Origin: Phycisphaerae bacterium
GTDB taxonomy: Bacteria; Planctomycetota; Phycisphaerae; SM23-33
Length of the DNA stretch: 57,322 bases
Assembly (NCBI GenBank): GCA_003551645.1
Contig: PUND01000043.1
Location: forward strand, 1-57,322
Direction: 5' to 3'
A program made the position numbers and the translations under genes. The notes below the pieces were generated by a model, which worked only from the letters and a program-made list of their open reading frames with translations, did not search any database and was not told the origin of the DNA. Shown here in pieces: positions 1 through 8,015 of the stretch (its first letter is position 1; each line of letters begins with the position of its first letter).

Positions 1-543
1 AAGCTCGTGCAGGTCGCGCAGGAAGTCCGCACACCACAGCGCCGCCCGCTTGCCCACGGTCGTAAGCTGCGCCGGCTGGTAGTGCGTCCATGCCAGGCAC
101 GGCAGGTCGCGGTGCTCGGCCGCGAAGTAGGCCAGTGCATCCACCACGCCGGCAAGCTCCGCCGTCAGCAGCGACAGCGCCTCGCGCATCAGGATGATGT
201 CGGTGTTGCAGCCGACGAACTGGCTGGTCGCGCCGAGGTGTATGACCGGCCTGGCCGCCGGAGCCGCATCCGCGAAGGCGTGTATGTGCGCCATCACATC
301 GTGGCGGAACTTGCCCTCGTACCGTTCGGCCGCCTCGAAGTCGATATCGTCCAGGTGCTCTCGCATCTGGCGGAGCTGCTCGTCGGATATGTCCAGCCCA
401 AGCTCCCGTTGCGATTCCGCCAGCGCCAGCCACAGCCGCCGCCAGGTGGAGAACTTCCGCATATCGCCGAACAATTCCCGCATCGCCCGCCCGGCGTAGC
501 GGGTCTCGAACGGGCTTATGTATGTCTGTCGTCGCTCGTCCAT
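1..543 (-). CDS. purB: Adenylosuccinate lyase, N-terminal 181 residues (runs off the window)
   Basis: Purine biosynthesis enzyme of the fumarase/aspartase superfamily. It releases fumarate from SAICAR and from adenylosuccinate. The reading frame is open from the ATG at 543 down to base 1, so it is missing from the ORF track because its stop lies outside. Motifs seen are HLGATSQFVGCNTD (about residues 102-115) and WTHYQPAQLTTVGKRA (152-167), both typical of PurB. The N-terminus (MDERRQTYISPFETRYAG) also fits the family. A TATAAT-like hexamer lies at 550-555 on the same strand, only 6 bases before the start codon, and I see no Shine-Dalgarno sequence, so the mRNA may be leaderless (inference). 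The C-terminal half is outside the window. Confidence 0.95.
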   Translation of the reverse strand, partial: MDERRQTYISPFETRYAGRAMRELFGDMRKFSTWRRLWLALAESQRELGLDISDEQLRQMREHLDDIDFEAAERYEGKFRHDVMAHIHAFADAAPAARPVIHLGATSQFVGCNTDIILMREALSLLTAELAGVVDALAYFAAEHRDLPCLAWTHYQPAQLTTVGKRAALWCADFLRDLHEL

Positions 544-598
544 GTCGGCATTATACTACGGGGCCTTGGCCGCCGCGGCAATACGCCTGAGGGGGCTG

Positions 599-1033
599 CT
601 ATCTGACGAACTTGATGGACCACGGATAGCGGAACCACTCTCCCCTGTTCGCGCTGAAGGTTCCAATCAGGCCATAAACCCAGTCCAGCACCGCCAATCC
701 GAGGAGGGCCACCGGAGCCAGACATATAAACCCGAACCCCAGGGCCGCACCCACGGCGAAACCGATCATCAGCGTCAACTGCCAGTTAAGGGCTTCCTTT
801 CCCTGATCGGCCACGAACGGCCTTTCGTCCTTCATCACCAGCCAGAGTATCAGCGGAGCGATGAATCCCGTCAGCAATCCCAGGAGGTGACAGAGCATAC
901 CCAGTGTCCTGTCCTCCTGAGACACCGGCCCGGTCATCGGCGCGGGCGGCTCCGGCCGCGGAGGAGGAGGCGGCTCCGGCGGCGGGGGAGGCGGCCGAGT
1001 CGGACCTTCATTCGGAGGGTCAGTTCCCGTCAT
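599..1033 (-). CDS. DUF4870 (Tic20-like) small membrane protein, copy 1
   Basis: Protein of 144 residues: a Pro-rich N-terminal tail (about residues 8-35, PPPPPPEPPPPP), then hydrophobic segments around LGMLCHLLGLLTGFIAPLILW and WQLTLMIGFAVGAALGFGF, with the conserved ending RGEWFRYPWSIKF. This is the DUF4870 layout; the cellular role of the family is not established. The ATG at 1033 is preferred over the upstream GTG at 1048 because AAGGAA lies just before it. First of three tandem paralogues on the minus strand, 11 bases after copy 2, so probably cotranscribed with it. Confidence 0.85.
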   Translation of the reverse strand: MTGTDPPNEGPTRPPPPPPEPPPPPRPEPPAPMTGPVSQEDRTLGMLCHLLGLLTGFIAPLILWLVMKDERPFVADQGKEALNWQLTLMIGFAVGAALGFGFICLAPVALLGLAVLDWVYGLIGTFSANRGEWFRYPWSIKFVR

Positions 1034-1044
1034 GGCCGTTTCCT

Positions 1045-1524
1045 TCACTCACCAGGGCGTTGCGTCTGTTCCCGCCTGTCATTTCCTCCCGAAAACGGGT
1101 AGCGGAACCACTCGCCCTGACTGGCCTTCACCGATGCGATGACCACATACGTAATGTTAACAGCGGCCAGGGCGAGCATCACGACAAAGCCGAGCAGAAA
1201 CGGGCCAGCCGCGCCCACCGCGGACACGACCATCAGCGCGCCGACAACAAGTGAAACCACCGTCACCAATACCTGCCATCTGAGCGATTCCCTGCCCTGG
1301 TCGTCCACGAACGCGCTTCGCTCCTTGTGCGTCAGCCAGATGACAAGGGGGCCGATGATGTTGCCGAACGGCACCGCCGAACCGCCCATGGCCAGGATGT
1401 GACAGAGCATGCCCATCGTCCTGTCCTGGGATGTCAGTTCCTGACCCGGCGGTGGAGGGGGCGCATCCGGATGGTCCGGCCCCGCCGGCGGAGGGACATC
1501 CTGCCGAGGTGCGTTCGCCGTCAT
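1045..1524 (-). CDS. DUF4870 (Tic20-like) small membrane protein, copy 2
   Basis: Protein of 159 residues with a Pro-rich N-terminus, the family box DRTMGMLCHILAMGG, a LVIWLTHKERSAFVDDQGRESL loop and the ending GEWFRYPFSG. It is the most diverged of the three copies: the Lys-Asp pair in the first loop is replaced and a hydrophilic C-terminal tail (NDRREQTQRPGE) is added. AAGGGAG precedes the ATG. It lies directly upstream of copy 1. Function unknown; the predicted location is the inner membrane with several helices. Confidence 0.85.
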   Translation of the reverse strand: MTANAPRQDVPPPAGPDHPDAPPPPPGQELTSQDRTMGMLCHILAMGGSAVPFGNIIGPLVIWLTHKERSAFVDDQGRESLRWQVLVTVVSLVVGALMVVSAVGAAGPFLLGFVVMLALAAVNITYVVIASVKASQGEWFRYPFSGGNDRREQTQRPGE

Positions 1525-1701
1525 GGTCGTCTCCCTTCACCGGCTCGTGCGGTTACGCACTAAGGCGCTGCGACCACGGCAGGGAGTAATTCCGCCCTGC
1601 TAACCGAAATGGGCAGCACGGGCCGCCGCGCATCCGCCGGGATCCCCTGTCCCGACGTCCCGCGGCGGCCGTGCGAATACTCGTCGCGGAACCGCCCGGG
1701 C

Positions 1702-2148
1702 CTACTTGATGAACTTAATAGACCACGGATAGCGGAACCACTCGCCGCGGTTGGCCTTCATCGTGCCGATTATGCCGTAGATGACCGCCAGGATCCAGAC
1801 GACCGCGTAGAGGACGAACCCAATACATACGAACGTAAGCGCGCTGCTGATGATGTAGCCGATAAGCAGCGTTATCTGCCAGTTCAGCGCTTCCTTGCCC
1901 TGGTCATTCACGAACGGCTGATCATCCTTCTTGATAAGCCAGATGACCAGCGGGCCGATGAAGCCGGTGAATATACCGAGAAGGTGGGCGAGCATGCCCA
2001 TTGTGCGCGCATCCTTGGGCACTTCGCCGCCGGCCTGCGCCTCGGCGCCCGGCGATGGCGGCTGACCTTCGGCCGGGGGCTGCTCTGGCTGCTGGGGTTC
2101 CTGCTGCGGCTGCTGGGGGCCTTCGTTACCGGGGCTGTTTTGCGTCAT
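1702..2148 (-). CDS. DUF4870 (Tic20-like) small membrane protein, copy 3
   Basis: Protein of 148 residues. The N-terminal 45 residues are rich in Gln, Pro and Glu (GPQQPQQEPQQPEQPP). Then come ARTMGMLAHLLGIFTGFIG, WLIKKDDQPFVNDQGKEALNW, two further hydrophobic stretches and NRGEWFRYPWSIKFIK. It is closest in sequence to copy 1. The ATG at 2148 was chosen over the track start at 2178 because AAAGGAAA precedes it. It is 177 bases upstream of copy 2 and probably heads the cluster. No function is known beyond membrane location. Confidence 0.85.
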   Translation of the reverse strand: MTQNSPGNEGPQQPQQEPQQPEQPPAEGQPPSPGAEAQAGGEVPKDARTMGMLAHLLGIFTGFIGPLVIWLIKKDDQPFVNDQGKEALNWQITLLIGYIISSALTFVCIGFVLYAVVWILAVIYGIIGTMKANRGEWFRYPWSIKFIK

Positions 2149-2286
2149 TGATGTTTCCTTTCGCTGACCACCGCGCAATTCGACTACCCGACCCGACGCG
2201 AGCCGGGCGCATAACGGGTTACGCGAGACATCCTATGCCTGTATCGGCCGTAATGAAAGACAAGACCACAGGATTTCGGCTTTTTT

Positions 2287-2311
2287 TGCGCGCGCGGTCA
2301 ACGGATCGCAC
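2287..2311 (+). repeat. Imperfect direct repeat, copy 1
   Basis: TGCGCGCGCGGTCAACGGAT followed by CGCAC. It matches the copy at 3171-3195 at 22 of 25 positions. Both are preceded by a T-rich run. The pair brackets the DUF2752 operon and ends close to the start of the phage module; meaning unknown. Confidence 0.6.
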
Positions 2312-2437
2312 GGTCGCAGGCACGGAAACCCGCCCGCGCATTGCTTGCGCCGATGCAATGCGATGGCGTCAACGATGGCCCGCTATCCTGGATTGCGTGT
2401 CGGGGGCGGGGATTTAACTGCGCATTGACCGAGACCG

Positions 2438-2818
2438 TCACCACGTGCTCGTCGGGCTGAGGAGCTTCACCACCCAAGCCAGCAACAGTATGCCAACCCA
2501 GACCCAGGACAGGCGTTTGCCCGCATGACCCCCGCGGACTGCCAGACAAATCGTAAACGCCGTCAACCCCAGGATTGGAATGGTCATAGGGTTGTAATAC
2601 AGCGATCCGCGCAGATCGCCACGCATCAGCGCCTGCAGACTGCGCGTTCCGCCTGTGGTTGGACTCGGAAAGCCCGTAGTCGCCGTAAGTATCGACGGCG
2701 GCACACGCCACCTGGCAATGTGATAAACATTCCAGACCAGGTAGAACGCTACCATGGCGGCTGCAAAGGCGGTCGCCACACGACGACGAGTTCGGCGCCA
2801 TCTCAGGCGCACAGGCAT
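2438..2818 (-). CDS. DUF2752-like small membrane protein
   Basis: Protein of 126 residues. A basic N-terminus (RLRWRRTRRR) is followed by a membrane segment, then the box LTATTGFPSPTTGGTRSLQALMRGDLRGSLYYNP, which aligns by eye with the DUF2752 signature (usually TGLPCPGCGxTRA...RGDxxxAxxxNP). The Cys residues that normally flank the motif are replaced by Ser, Thr and Gly. Two more hydrophobic stretches follow (IPILGLTAFTICLAV, WVGILLLAWVVKLL). It starts 3 bases after the small gene at 2822-2959, so the two are an operon. Function unknown. Confidence 0.75.
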   Translation of the reverse strand: MPVRLRWRRTRRRVATAFAAAMVAFYLVWNVYHIARWRVPPSILTATTGFPSPTTGGTRSLQALMRGDLRGSLYYNPMTIPILGLTAFTICLAVRGGHAGKRLSWVWVGILLLAWVVKLLSPTSTW

Positions 2819-2821
2819 CGG

Positions 2822-2959
2822 TCAGGTCTTGCTCGCCTTACAACCGTCAAGAACCCAGGGCAGCCAGCACAGCGGCAGACAGACAAGCAGCAAAACGATG
2901 AACAGGATGAAACCGCCCTTGTTAAGCCCCAGTGCAAATTCCTCGTTTGCTTCGCTCAT
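2822..2959 (-). CDS. 45-residue single-span membrane protein (not in the ORF track)
   Basis: Reads MSEANEEFALGLNKGGFILF, continues with a strongly hydrophobic stretch (IVLLLVCLPLCWLPWVL) and ends in DGCKASKT. A clear AAGGAGCG stands 5 bases before the ATG at 2959. The stop is immediately followed by the start of the DUF2752-like gene. The good ribosome site, the membrane span and the operon spacing make it a likely real gene despite its length. Proposed to work with its neighbour; no function recognised. Confidence 0.75.
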   Translation of the reverse strand: MSEANEEFALGLNKGGFILFIVLLLVCLPLCWLPWVLDGCKASKT

Positions 2960-3334
2960 AGCTCGCTCCTTCGACTCTGACAATGCGTACATTACCCGGA
3001 CAGTGACGATGATCGTCCCTGCCGCATTGGTCCGGGCTTTCTCAGGTGGGCTTGCCCGGCTACGGCAGCGGGAGATTTCGGACGAACTTTAAGCTCACGC
3101 ATTAGTTGCGCCAAGCTAAATCCGTGCGAAATATTTATTTTGTCCGCTCTGTGTTTCGCCCCCCGTTTTCTGCGCGCGCGGTCAGCGAGTCGCACCCCGG
3201 TCCGTCGCAAAAAAGCGCGTTTTTTTTAGCCCACTGTTCGGCTTGGCTTAGCCGGTCTCCCTCCGGCGACCGGCAAGACCTGCGCGCGCACGTTCCGGCC
3301 GACGGCCGAAAAGGCGAGGACGGAACAATTAACA
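2960..3334. other. Intergenic region between the DUF2752 operon and the phage module
   Basis: No credible gene. It contains a GC-rich hairpin (CCGGGC at 3032-3037 pairing with GCCCGG at 3054-3059), the second direct repeat (3171-3195) and a run AAAAAAGCGCGTTTTTTTT near 3211-3228. It must hold the divergent promoters for the membrane operon (minus) and the portal gene (plus), but no promoter here is convincing. Confidence 0.5.
3171..3195 (+). repeat. Imperfect direct repeat, copy 2
   Basis: TGCGCGCGCGGTCAGCGAGT followed by CGCAC, three mismatches to 2287-2311. It ends 139 bases before the portal start codon. It could be an old recombination or attachment scar, or part of a dispersed repeat. 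Confidence 0.6.
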
Positions 3335-4933
3335 ATGCCCTTCGAAACAGACAACCTCGCCACCGACGGCCGCGAAGCAATCGACGCCGACTACCTCGAT
3401 TACCTTCTTCAGCGGCAGGACGACGACGCCCGACGTTACCGCCGTCTGTGGGAGTACTTCCGTAATCCGCTCCGGCCGGTGGCCGGCATCTCGGCCCGCG
3501 CGGCCAACGCCGCCAGCCGGCCATACGTCGAGGCCCAGGAGTCCGGCCTGCCCGCACGCATCACCGGCGTCCGCCGCGTCGGCTCCCGCGAGGAGGTGCC
3601 GGACCTGCGACGAAAGGAAGTCGTCATCGAGAACGACATCGGCTGGCGAATCCAGACGATGATCGACTTCTTGTTCCCCCGCTGCCCGACGCTCCGCTCG
3701 CTGGCGGGCGAGGAGCCGCTGGCGGAGACCATCGAGCAGGTCCTGGGTGTCCTGCTCGACGCCAACGGGGGCGTGCGGCTGCTGCAAGAGCTTGCCCTTT
3801 TCGGAGCCGTTTACGGCTTCGTTGACGTTGCCCTCCGAACCCCGGCCGATGCCGCGGAAACCGCGCTCGCCGCCGCGAAGTCCGCGGATTCGCCGTCGCC
3901 GCCCGCCTCCTCCGACGCGACGGCGCATCGGCCGGGCACTCCTTCCCCGCAGGCCCGCAGGCGGGCGATGGAGGCGGCCGCATCGCTCCGTCTGGAGCCG
4001 ATTGAGGCGCCCCGAGTCGTGCCGGTGCTGGACGAGGACGATTACAGCCGCGTCCGGCTGTGGGTTCAGAAGTACCACAAGCACCCGCCGCGCATGGACC
4101 GCTCGCTTCGCCGGCGGCTGCCGCTGCCGTGGACAACCAAAACGTCCGAGGCGCCGGCGGAGGTCGAGGTGGTGGAGGTACTCTCGCCGACCTGGTGGCA
4201 GCGATACGAGGACCGCCGCCTGGTCGCCGAAGGCCCGAACCCGCTCAACCGGCTGCCGGTGGTCCACGTGCAGAACCTCTCGCTTCCGGCGAGCTACGCC
4301 GGTTTGAGCGACGTCGAGCCGATGGTCCCGCTGCAGGATGAGCTGAACACACGGCTCAGCGACCGGGCGCACCGGGTGACGTATCAGTCCTTCAAGATGT
4401 ACCTGGGCAAGGGCATCGACGACTTCCTCGAGCGACCCGTCGGGCCGGGACAGATGTGGGCGACCGAGAACCTCGAGGCCGGCATCGAGGAGTTCGGCTC
4501 CGACGCCGACGCCCCCGGCGAGACCGCGCACATCGAGCAGGTCCGCGAGGCGCTGGACAAGGTCTCCGGCGTCACGCCGCTGGCCGCGGGGCTTATCCGA
4601 GGGAACGTCGGACACCTCACCAGCGCCACCGCCCTGAAGGTGGTCCTCGGCGGGCTTCTGGCGCGGACCGCCCGCAAGCGGCTGACTTACGGCGAGGGAC
4701 TGGCCCGGCTGGCGGAACTGGCGCTGGCCTGGCTGGACCGTCGCGGCGTACTGCGGACCAGGCCCGAGGACAGGCGTATCGAGGTCCACTGGCCAAGCCC
4801 GCTGCCGACCGACGAGGCGGAACAGCTCCGCAACGCGCAGATAAAGGCCCGGCTCGGAGTCCCGCGCGAAAGGATTCTCACAGAGCTGGGATACGACGAC
4901 CACACCGAGCAGACAGAACGGACCAACACGTGA
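3335..4933 (+). CDS. Phage portal protein
   Basis: Protein of 532 residues, close to the usual size of portal subunits, which form the dodecameric DNA gate at the capsid vertex. Supporting blocks are the GLSDVEPMVPLQDELNTRLS region (about residue 328 onward) and the later GNVGHLTSATALKVVLGGLL segment, both of the kind seen in SPP1 gp6-like portals. Its position ahead of a scaffold-like gene and the capsid gene is the classical order. No strong ribosome site is adjacent to the ATG (GAGGA is about 17 bases upstream). Normally a terminase precedes it; here there is only intergenic DNA. Confidence 0.85.
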   Translation: MPFETDNLATDGREAIDADYLDYLLQRQDDDARRYRRLWEYFRNPLRPVAGISARAANAASRPYVEAQESGLPARITGVRRVGSREEVPDLRRKEVVIENDIGWRIQTMIDFLFPRCPTLRSLAGEEPLAETIEQVLGVLLDANGGVRLLQELALFGAVYGFVDVALRTPADAAETALAAAKSADSPSPPASSDATAHRPGTPSPQARRRAMEAAASLRLEPIEAPRVVPVLDEDDYSRVRLWVQKYHKHPPRMDRSLRRRLPLPWTTKTSEAPAEVEVVEVLSPTWWQRYEDRRLVAEGPNPLNRLPVVHVQNLSLPASYAGLSDVEPMVPLQDELNTRLSDRAHRVTYQSFKMYLGKGIDDFLERPVGPGQMWATENLEAGIEEFGSDADAPGETAHIEQVREALDKVSGVTPLAAGLIRGNVGHLTSATALKVVLGGLLARTARKRLTYGEGLARLAELALAWLDRRGVLRTRPEDRRIEVHWPSPLPTDEAEQLRNAQIKARLGVPRERILTELGYDDHTEQTERTNT

Positions 4934-4944
4934 GAGGACAGGAT

Positions 4945-5556
4945 ATGTCAGAGCACACAGCCGATCAGCCCCGGCCGGACGATTCGCGGACCGGCGACGA
5001 CACCACTTCCGTGGCGGCCGAGACAACCGCCGCGGACTCAGCCGACGCCAAGCTCGTCCCGGTGGGCGAGTCCATCAAGTACCGCCGCCGCGCCCAGCAG
5101 GCCGAGGGCCGATGCCGGGAGCTGGAGCGGAAGCTCCAGGACCTTGAGTCGCAACTGACACGCGGTCGAGACGAGGTGGCCGCCGCCGAGGCCCGGCGCG
5201 ACGAGGCGGCCGCACACGCCACCCGGCTGGAGAACCGGCTGGGGGTCGAGCGCAAGCTTGCCGAGGCCGGGGCCGTGGATATCGAGGCGGCGTCGCTGCT
5301 GCTGTCGCGCCGAGCGGACCTCGACGAGCCGCTGGAAGACGAGCAACTCGACCGTCACGTCGAACAACTGCTGCTGGACAAGCCATTCCTGACGGCCTCC
5401 GCCGACCTGCCGGCTCAGACCGCATCGGCCCGGCCGAGTGAACACGCCACCGCCGGCGACCTGGCACGCGCCGCCAGGCGGGCCGTAAGCAGCGGCGACC
5501 GGCGGGACATCGCCGAGTACCTGCGACTGCGACGCACCGCGGAAGCCAACGACTAG
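4945..5556 (+). CDS. Coiled-coil scaffold-like protein
   Basis: Protein of 203 residues. The track shows it inside a longer frame from 4456, but the ATG at 4945, preceded by GAGGACAGG, is the natural start and leaves 11 bases after the portal stop. The N-terminal 45 residues are acidic and disordered. Residues about 45-110 form a charged coiled coil (RAQQAEGRCRELERKLQDLE). The C-terminal part is helical, ending with DIAEYLRLRRTAEAND. The position between portal and capsid genes and the acidic, helical make-up suggest a capsid assembly scaffold, which is inference. Confidence 0.7.
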   Translation: MSEHTADQPRPDDSRTGDDTTSVAAETTAADSADAKLVPVGESIKYRRRAQQAEGRCRELERKLQDLESQLTRGRDEVAAAEARRDEAAAHATRLENRLGVERKLAEAGAVDIEAASLLLSRRADLDEPLEDEQLDRHVEQLLLDKPFLTASADLPAQTASARPSEHATAGDLARAARRAVSSGDRRDIAEYLRLRRTAEAND

Positions 5557-5625
5557 CCGCGCCGCCGAAGATCGGCCGGCGCAGACAACCACACGCGAAC
5601 CCCAACACAAGGAGACAAAGCAACC

Positions 5626-6786
5626 ATGGCATTTACTGGAAAGGCAACCTACTCCGCCGGGGCCGACCTGCCGGAGATAGCCGAGGACGTAGCCGACATC
5701 GTCAGCATCGTCTCGCCCTATGAGACACCCCTGCTGGACCGGCTGGGCGACCCGACCCGGGCCGCGACCAGCACCTTCCACGAGTGGCTGGAAGATGAGC
5801 TTCTGCCCAACACCGACGCCACCGACGACGGCAACTGGACCGACCCCACGAACCAAAACACCTTCGGAGTCGCACACACCGACCGTTTCCGCGTGGGCGA
5901 CCAGATTCGCGCCGCCGGAAGCGATGAGCTGATGATGGTAACTGAGGTCGATACCGGCGCCGGGGAGATCACCGTCACCCGCGGCTACGGCGGCACGACA
6001 CCGGAGGACCTCTCCGACGGCCTGACGCTGCACATCCTCGGCAACGCCGCCCTCGAAGGCGACGACTCCCCTGCCGCCCGCTTCACCACCCGCACCCGAA
6101 AGGGCAACTGGACGCAGATATTCACAGCCGGCATCCGCATCAGCGGCTCGGAGCTTGCCGCCCGCAAGATCGCCGTCGCCGACGAGCTGGACTACCAGAA
6201 GCAGGAGCGGCTGCGCGAGCTTCTGCGCGACCTGGAGAACACGGTCGTCAACGGAACCGCCCCGACGGCCGATCAGCAGGGATCGGCAACCGTCCGCAGA
6301 ACCATGCGTGGCATCCTGCCGGCGCTTACCGGCAACATCTTTCTGCCCGGCGAGGACGGCTTCCCCGCCGAGGCCAACCTCACCGAGGAGCAGCTCAACC
6401 TCGCCCTGAGGCGGATATGGGAACAGTCCGCCAGCCGCATCGACACCATCGTCGTCAACGGCCACCAGAAGCGCCGCATCAACGGCTTTATCACCAGCAC
6501 CCGCGCCTACGGGCCTGAGGATGTGGCCTTCCGCGACCTGGTGAGTACCTACGAGAGCGACTTCGGCGTCTGCCGCGTGGTGCTGTGTCGGCACATGCCG
6601 GCCGATGCGGTCCTGCTGCTGGACAGCTCGCGCATCGATGTGCTGCCGCTGGCCGGACGCAGCTTCCACTACAAGCCGCTGGCGACCACCGGCGACTACG
6701 AGAGCGGCGAGGTCATCGGCGAATACACCGTCGAGCTTCGCAACGAGAACGCACACGGGGTCATCAAGTCGCTGTCCGCCGCGTAG
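5626..6786 (+). CDS. Phage major capsid protein, SU10-like (DUF5309 type)
   Basis: Protein of 386 residues. The N-terminus (DIVSIVSPYETPLLDRLGD) and the blocks FTAGIRISGSELAARK, LLRDLENTVVNGT and IDTIVVNGHQKRRING match the pattern of SU10-like HK97-fold capsid proteins. The C-terminus GEYTVELRNENAHGVIKSL is also typical. An insertion of about 80 residues after residue 90 (VGDQIRAAGSDELMMVTEVD...) looks like a beta-rich decoration-type segment. The ATG is preceded by AAGGAGAC. No separate prohead protease gene is present between portal and capsid. Confidence 0.85.
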   Translation: MAFTGKATYSAGADLPEIAEDVADIVSIVSPYETPLLDRLGDPTRAATSTFHEWLEDELLPNTDATDDGNWTDPTNQNTFGVAHTDRFRVGDQIRAAGSDELMMVTEVDTGAGEITVTRGYGGTTPEDLSDGLTLHILGNAALEGDDSPAARFTTRTRKGNWTQIFTAGIRISGSELAARKIAVADELDYQKQERLRELLRDLENTVVNGTAPTADQQGSATVRRTMRGILPALTGNIFLPGEDGFPAEANLTEEQLNLALRRIWEQSASRIDTIVVNGHQKRRINGFITSTRAYGPEDVAFRDLVSTYESDFGVCRVVLCRHMPADAVLLLDSSRIDVLPLAGRSFHYKPLATTGDYESGEVIGEYTVELRNENAHGVIKSLSAA

Positions 6787-6927
6787 CACCCGTCACCCCG
6801 GCGCCCGCCGAAGGCGCCGGGCCTGCCCCGCCCCACTGCAAATCGCGACCGAATAAATGGCAGGCCGCGGGCGGGGCGGACCCGGAACCTTCGGCCGACA
6901 AAGCCATCAAAACCTGGAGCACCGACC

Positions 6928-7578
6928 ATGAGACGATTCTGCCAAGACCGAGACCTGCTGGCCGTCGAGCCGGTGATGTTCCTGGGCGGCGGATTTCCCG
7001 CCCGTGTGCCCGCACGCGGGGAAGACGCTGAGTTCAGCGGCACAACCTTCACCTCGGCCGCGAGCGACTTCCACGCCGCCGGTGTGGCCCCGGGCATGGT
7101 CCTGACCGTCTATGCCGCCACGCCGTCGGAGGGGCTGGCCCTGGAGATAATCTCGGTGGACTCGACCACCACGCTGACGGTTTCTGTTCTGCGGGCGTCC
7201 ATCGAGGATGAGCCGGTCGCTCCGCCCGCCGACGGTGAGAAATTCCACATCCGATCATACGACGTGCGGATATCCCGCGTATCGGAAGCACTCGCCGAGA
7301 CGCTGCGCCGGATGTCCGAGGCGGCAGGCATCTCGGCGGCCCACTTTTCGGACTCTTCGCAACTGACCGCCACGACGTGCTACGGCGTGCTGGCCGAGTG
7401 CTTCACCGCGCGGTCGGCCGGCGGGTCGGCCGACGACGCCAACTGGATAAAGGCCCGCCACTATCGCGAGCTGTTCCGCTCGTCGCGGCTGGGGCTGCGG
7501 CTGGCGGTGGACATCGACGGCGACTGCGTCGCCGAGCGTACCCGCACGCTCGGCAACATCCTGCTGAGGAGGACGTAG
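6928..7578 (+). CDS. Phage head-completion-like protein
   Basis: Protein of 216 residues, TGGAG before the ATG. The first 110 residues look like a beta-rich domain (MVLTVYAATPSEGLALEIIS), and the second half is helical (RVSEALAETLRRMSEAAG, ARHYRELFRSSRLGLRL). Its position directly after the capsid gene is where connector or head-completion proteins normally lie. I do not recognise a named family. The role is inferred from order and size. Confidence 0.65.
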   Translation: MRRFCQDRDLLAVEPVMFLGGGFPARVPARGEDAEFSGTTFTSAASDFHAAGVAPGMVLTVYAATPSEGLALEIISVDSTTTLTVSVLRASIEDEPVAPPADGEKFHIRSYDVRISRVSEALAETLRRMSEAAGISAAHFSDSSQLTATTCYGVLAECFTARSAGGSADDANWIKARHYRELFRSSRLGLRLAVDIDGDCVAERTRTLGNILLRRT

Positions 7579-7580
7579 CG

Positions 7581-8015
7581 GTGGCCGGCGTCGCGAAGAC
7601 CGTTCTTGACTCGATAGTGCAGTCCCTCCGTTCGGAGGCCGGTCCATCGGGACTGGCGGTTGTGATCGCGGGCGAGTCGGCCGATGAAACGGCCGTGCCG
7701 CGGGCGAACGTTCTGTACCGGGGCTGCGACGCCTTCGAGCCGGACGACTCGCCCGCCGGCGGATGGTTGCGGCTGCGTTATCGCGTCGAGGTTCGCACCC
7801 GCTGCGATGGTGCGGCTTCCGGCCTCGGCCGGGCGGCCGAGCTTGCGGAATCCGCCGTCGTCGCCCTGCTGGCCGACCCGTACCGGGGCGGCGTATGCGC
7901 GGACCTGCCGGTCGGCAGGGCCACGGAGATAGGGCGGGTGGAGGTGCTCACGCAGCTTCGCCGCCCGGAAGCCGGCGTGGCGCTTGAGGTCCGCTGTCAC
8001 GTGGAGGAAAGCTGA
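7581..8015 (+). CDS. Phage tail-completion-like protein
   Basis: Protein of 144 residues, starting at the GTG at 7581 because GAGGAGG lies 7 bases upstream within the end of the previous gene; the track start at 7377 is inside that gene. Its length and its mix of helix and strand (LRYRVEVRTRCDG, ELAESAVVALLADPYRGG, GVALEVRCHVEES) suit tail terminator or neck proteins. Its stop overlaps the next start (TGATG). No named family recognised. Confidence 0.65.
   Translation: MAGVAKTVLDSIVQSLRSEAGPSGLAVVIAGESADETAVPRANVLYRGCDAFEPDDSPAGGWLRLRYRVEVRTRCDGAASGLGRAAELAESAVVALLADPYRGGVCADLPVGRATEIGRVEVLTQLRRPEAGVALEVRCHVEES

Noticed and set aside
7-606. 199-aa plus-strand frame over the left edge
   Set aside because: It is antisense to purB, whose own frame gives unmistakable adenylosuccinate lyase motifs on the minus strand.
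3329-5026. 565-aa minus-strand frame over the portal gene
   Set aside because: Antisense shadow in GC-rich DNA; the plus frame encodes a coherent portal protein.
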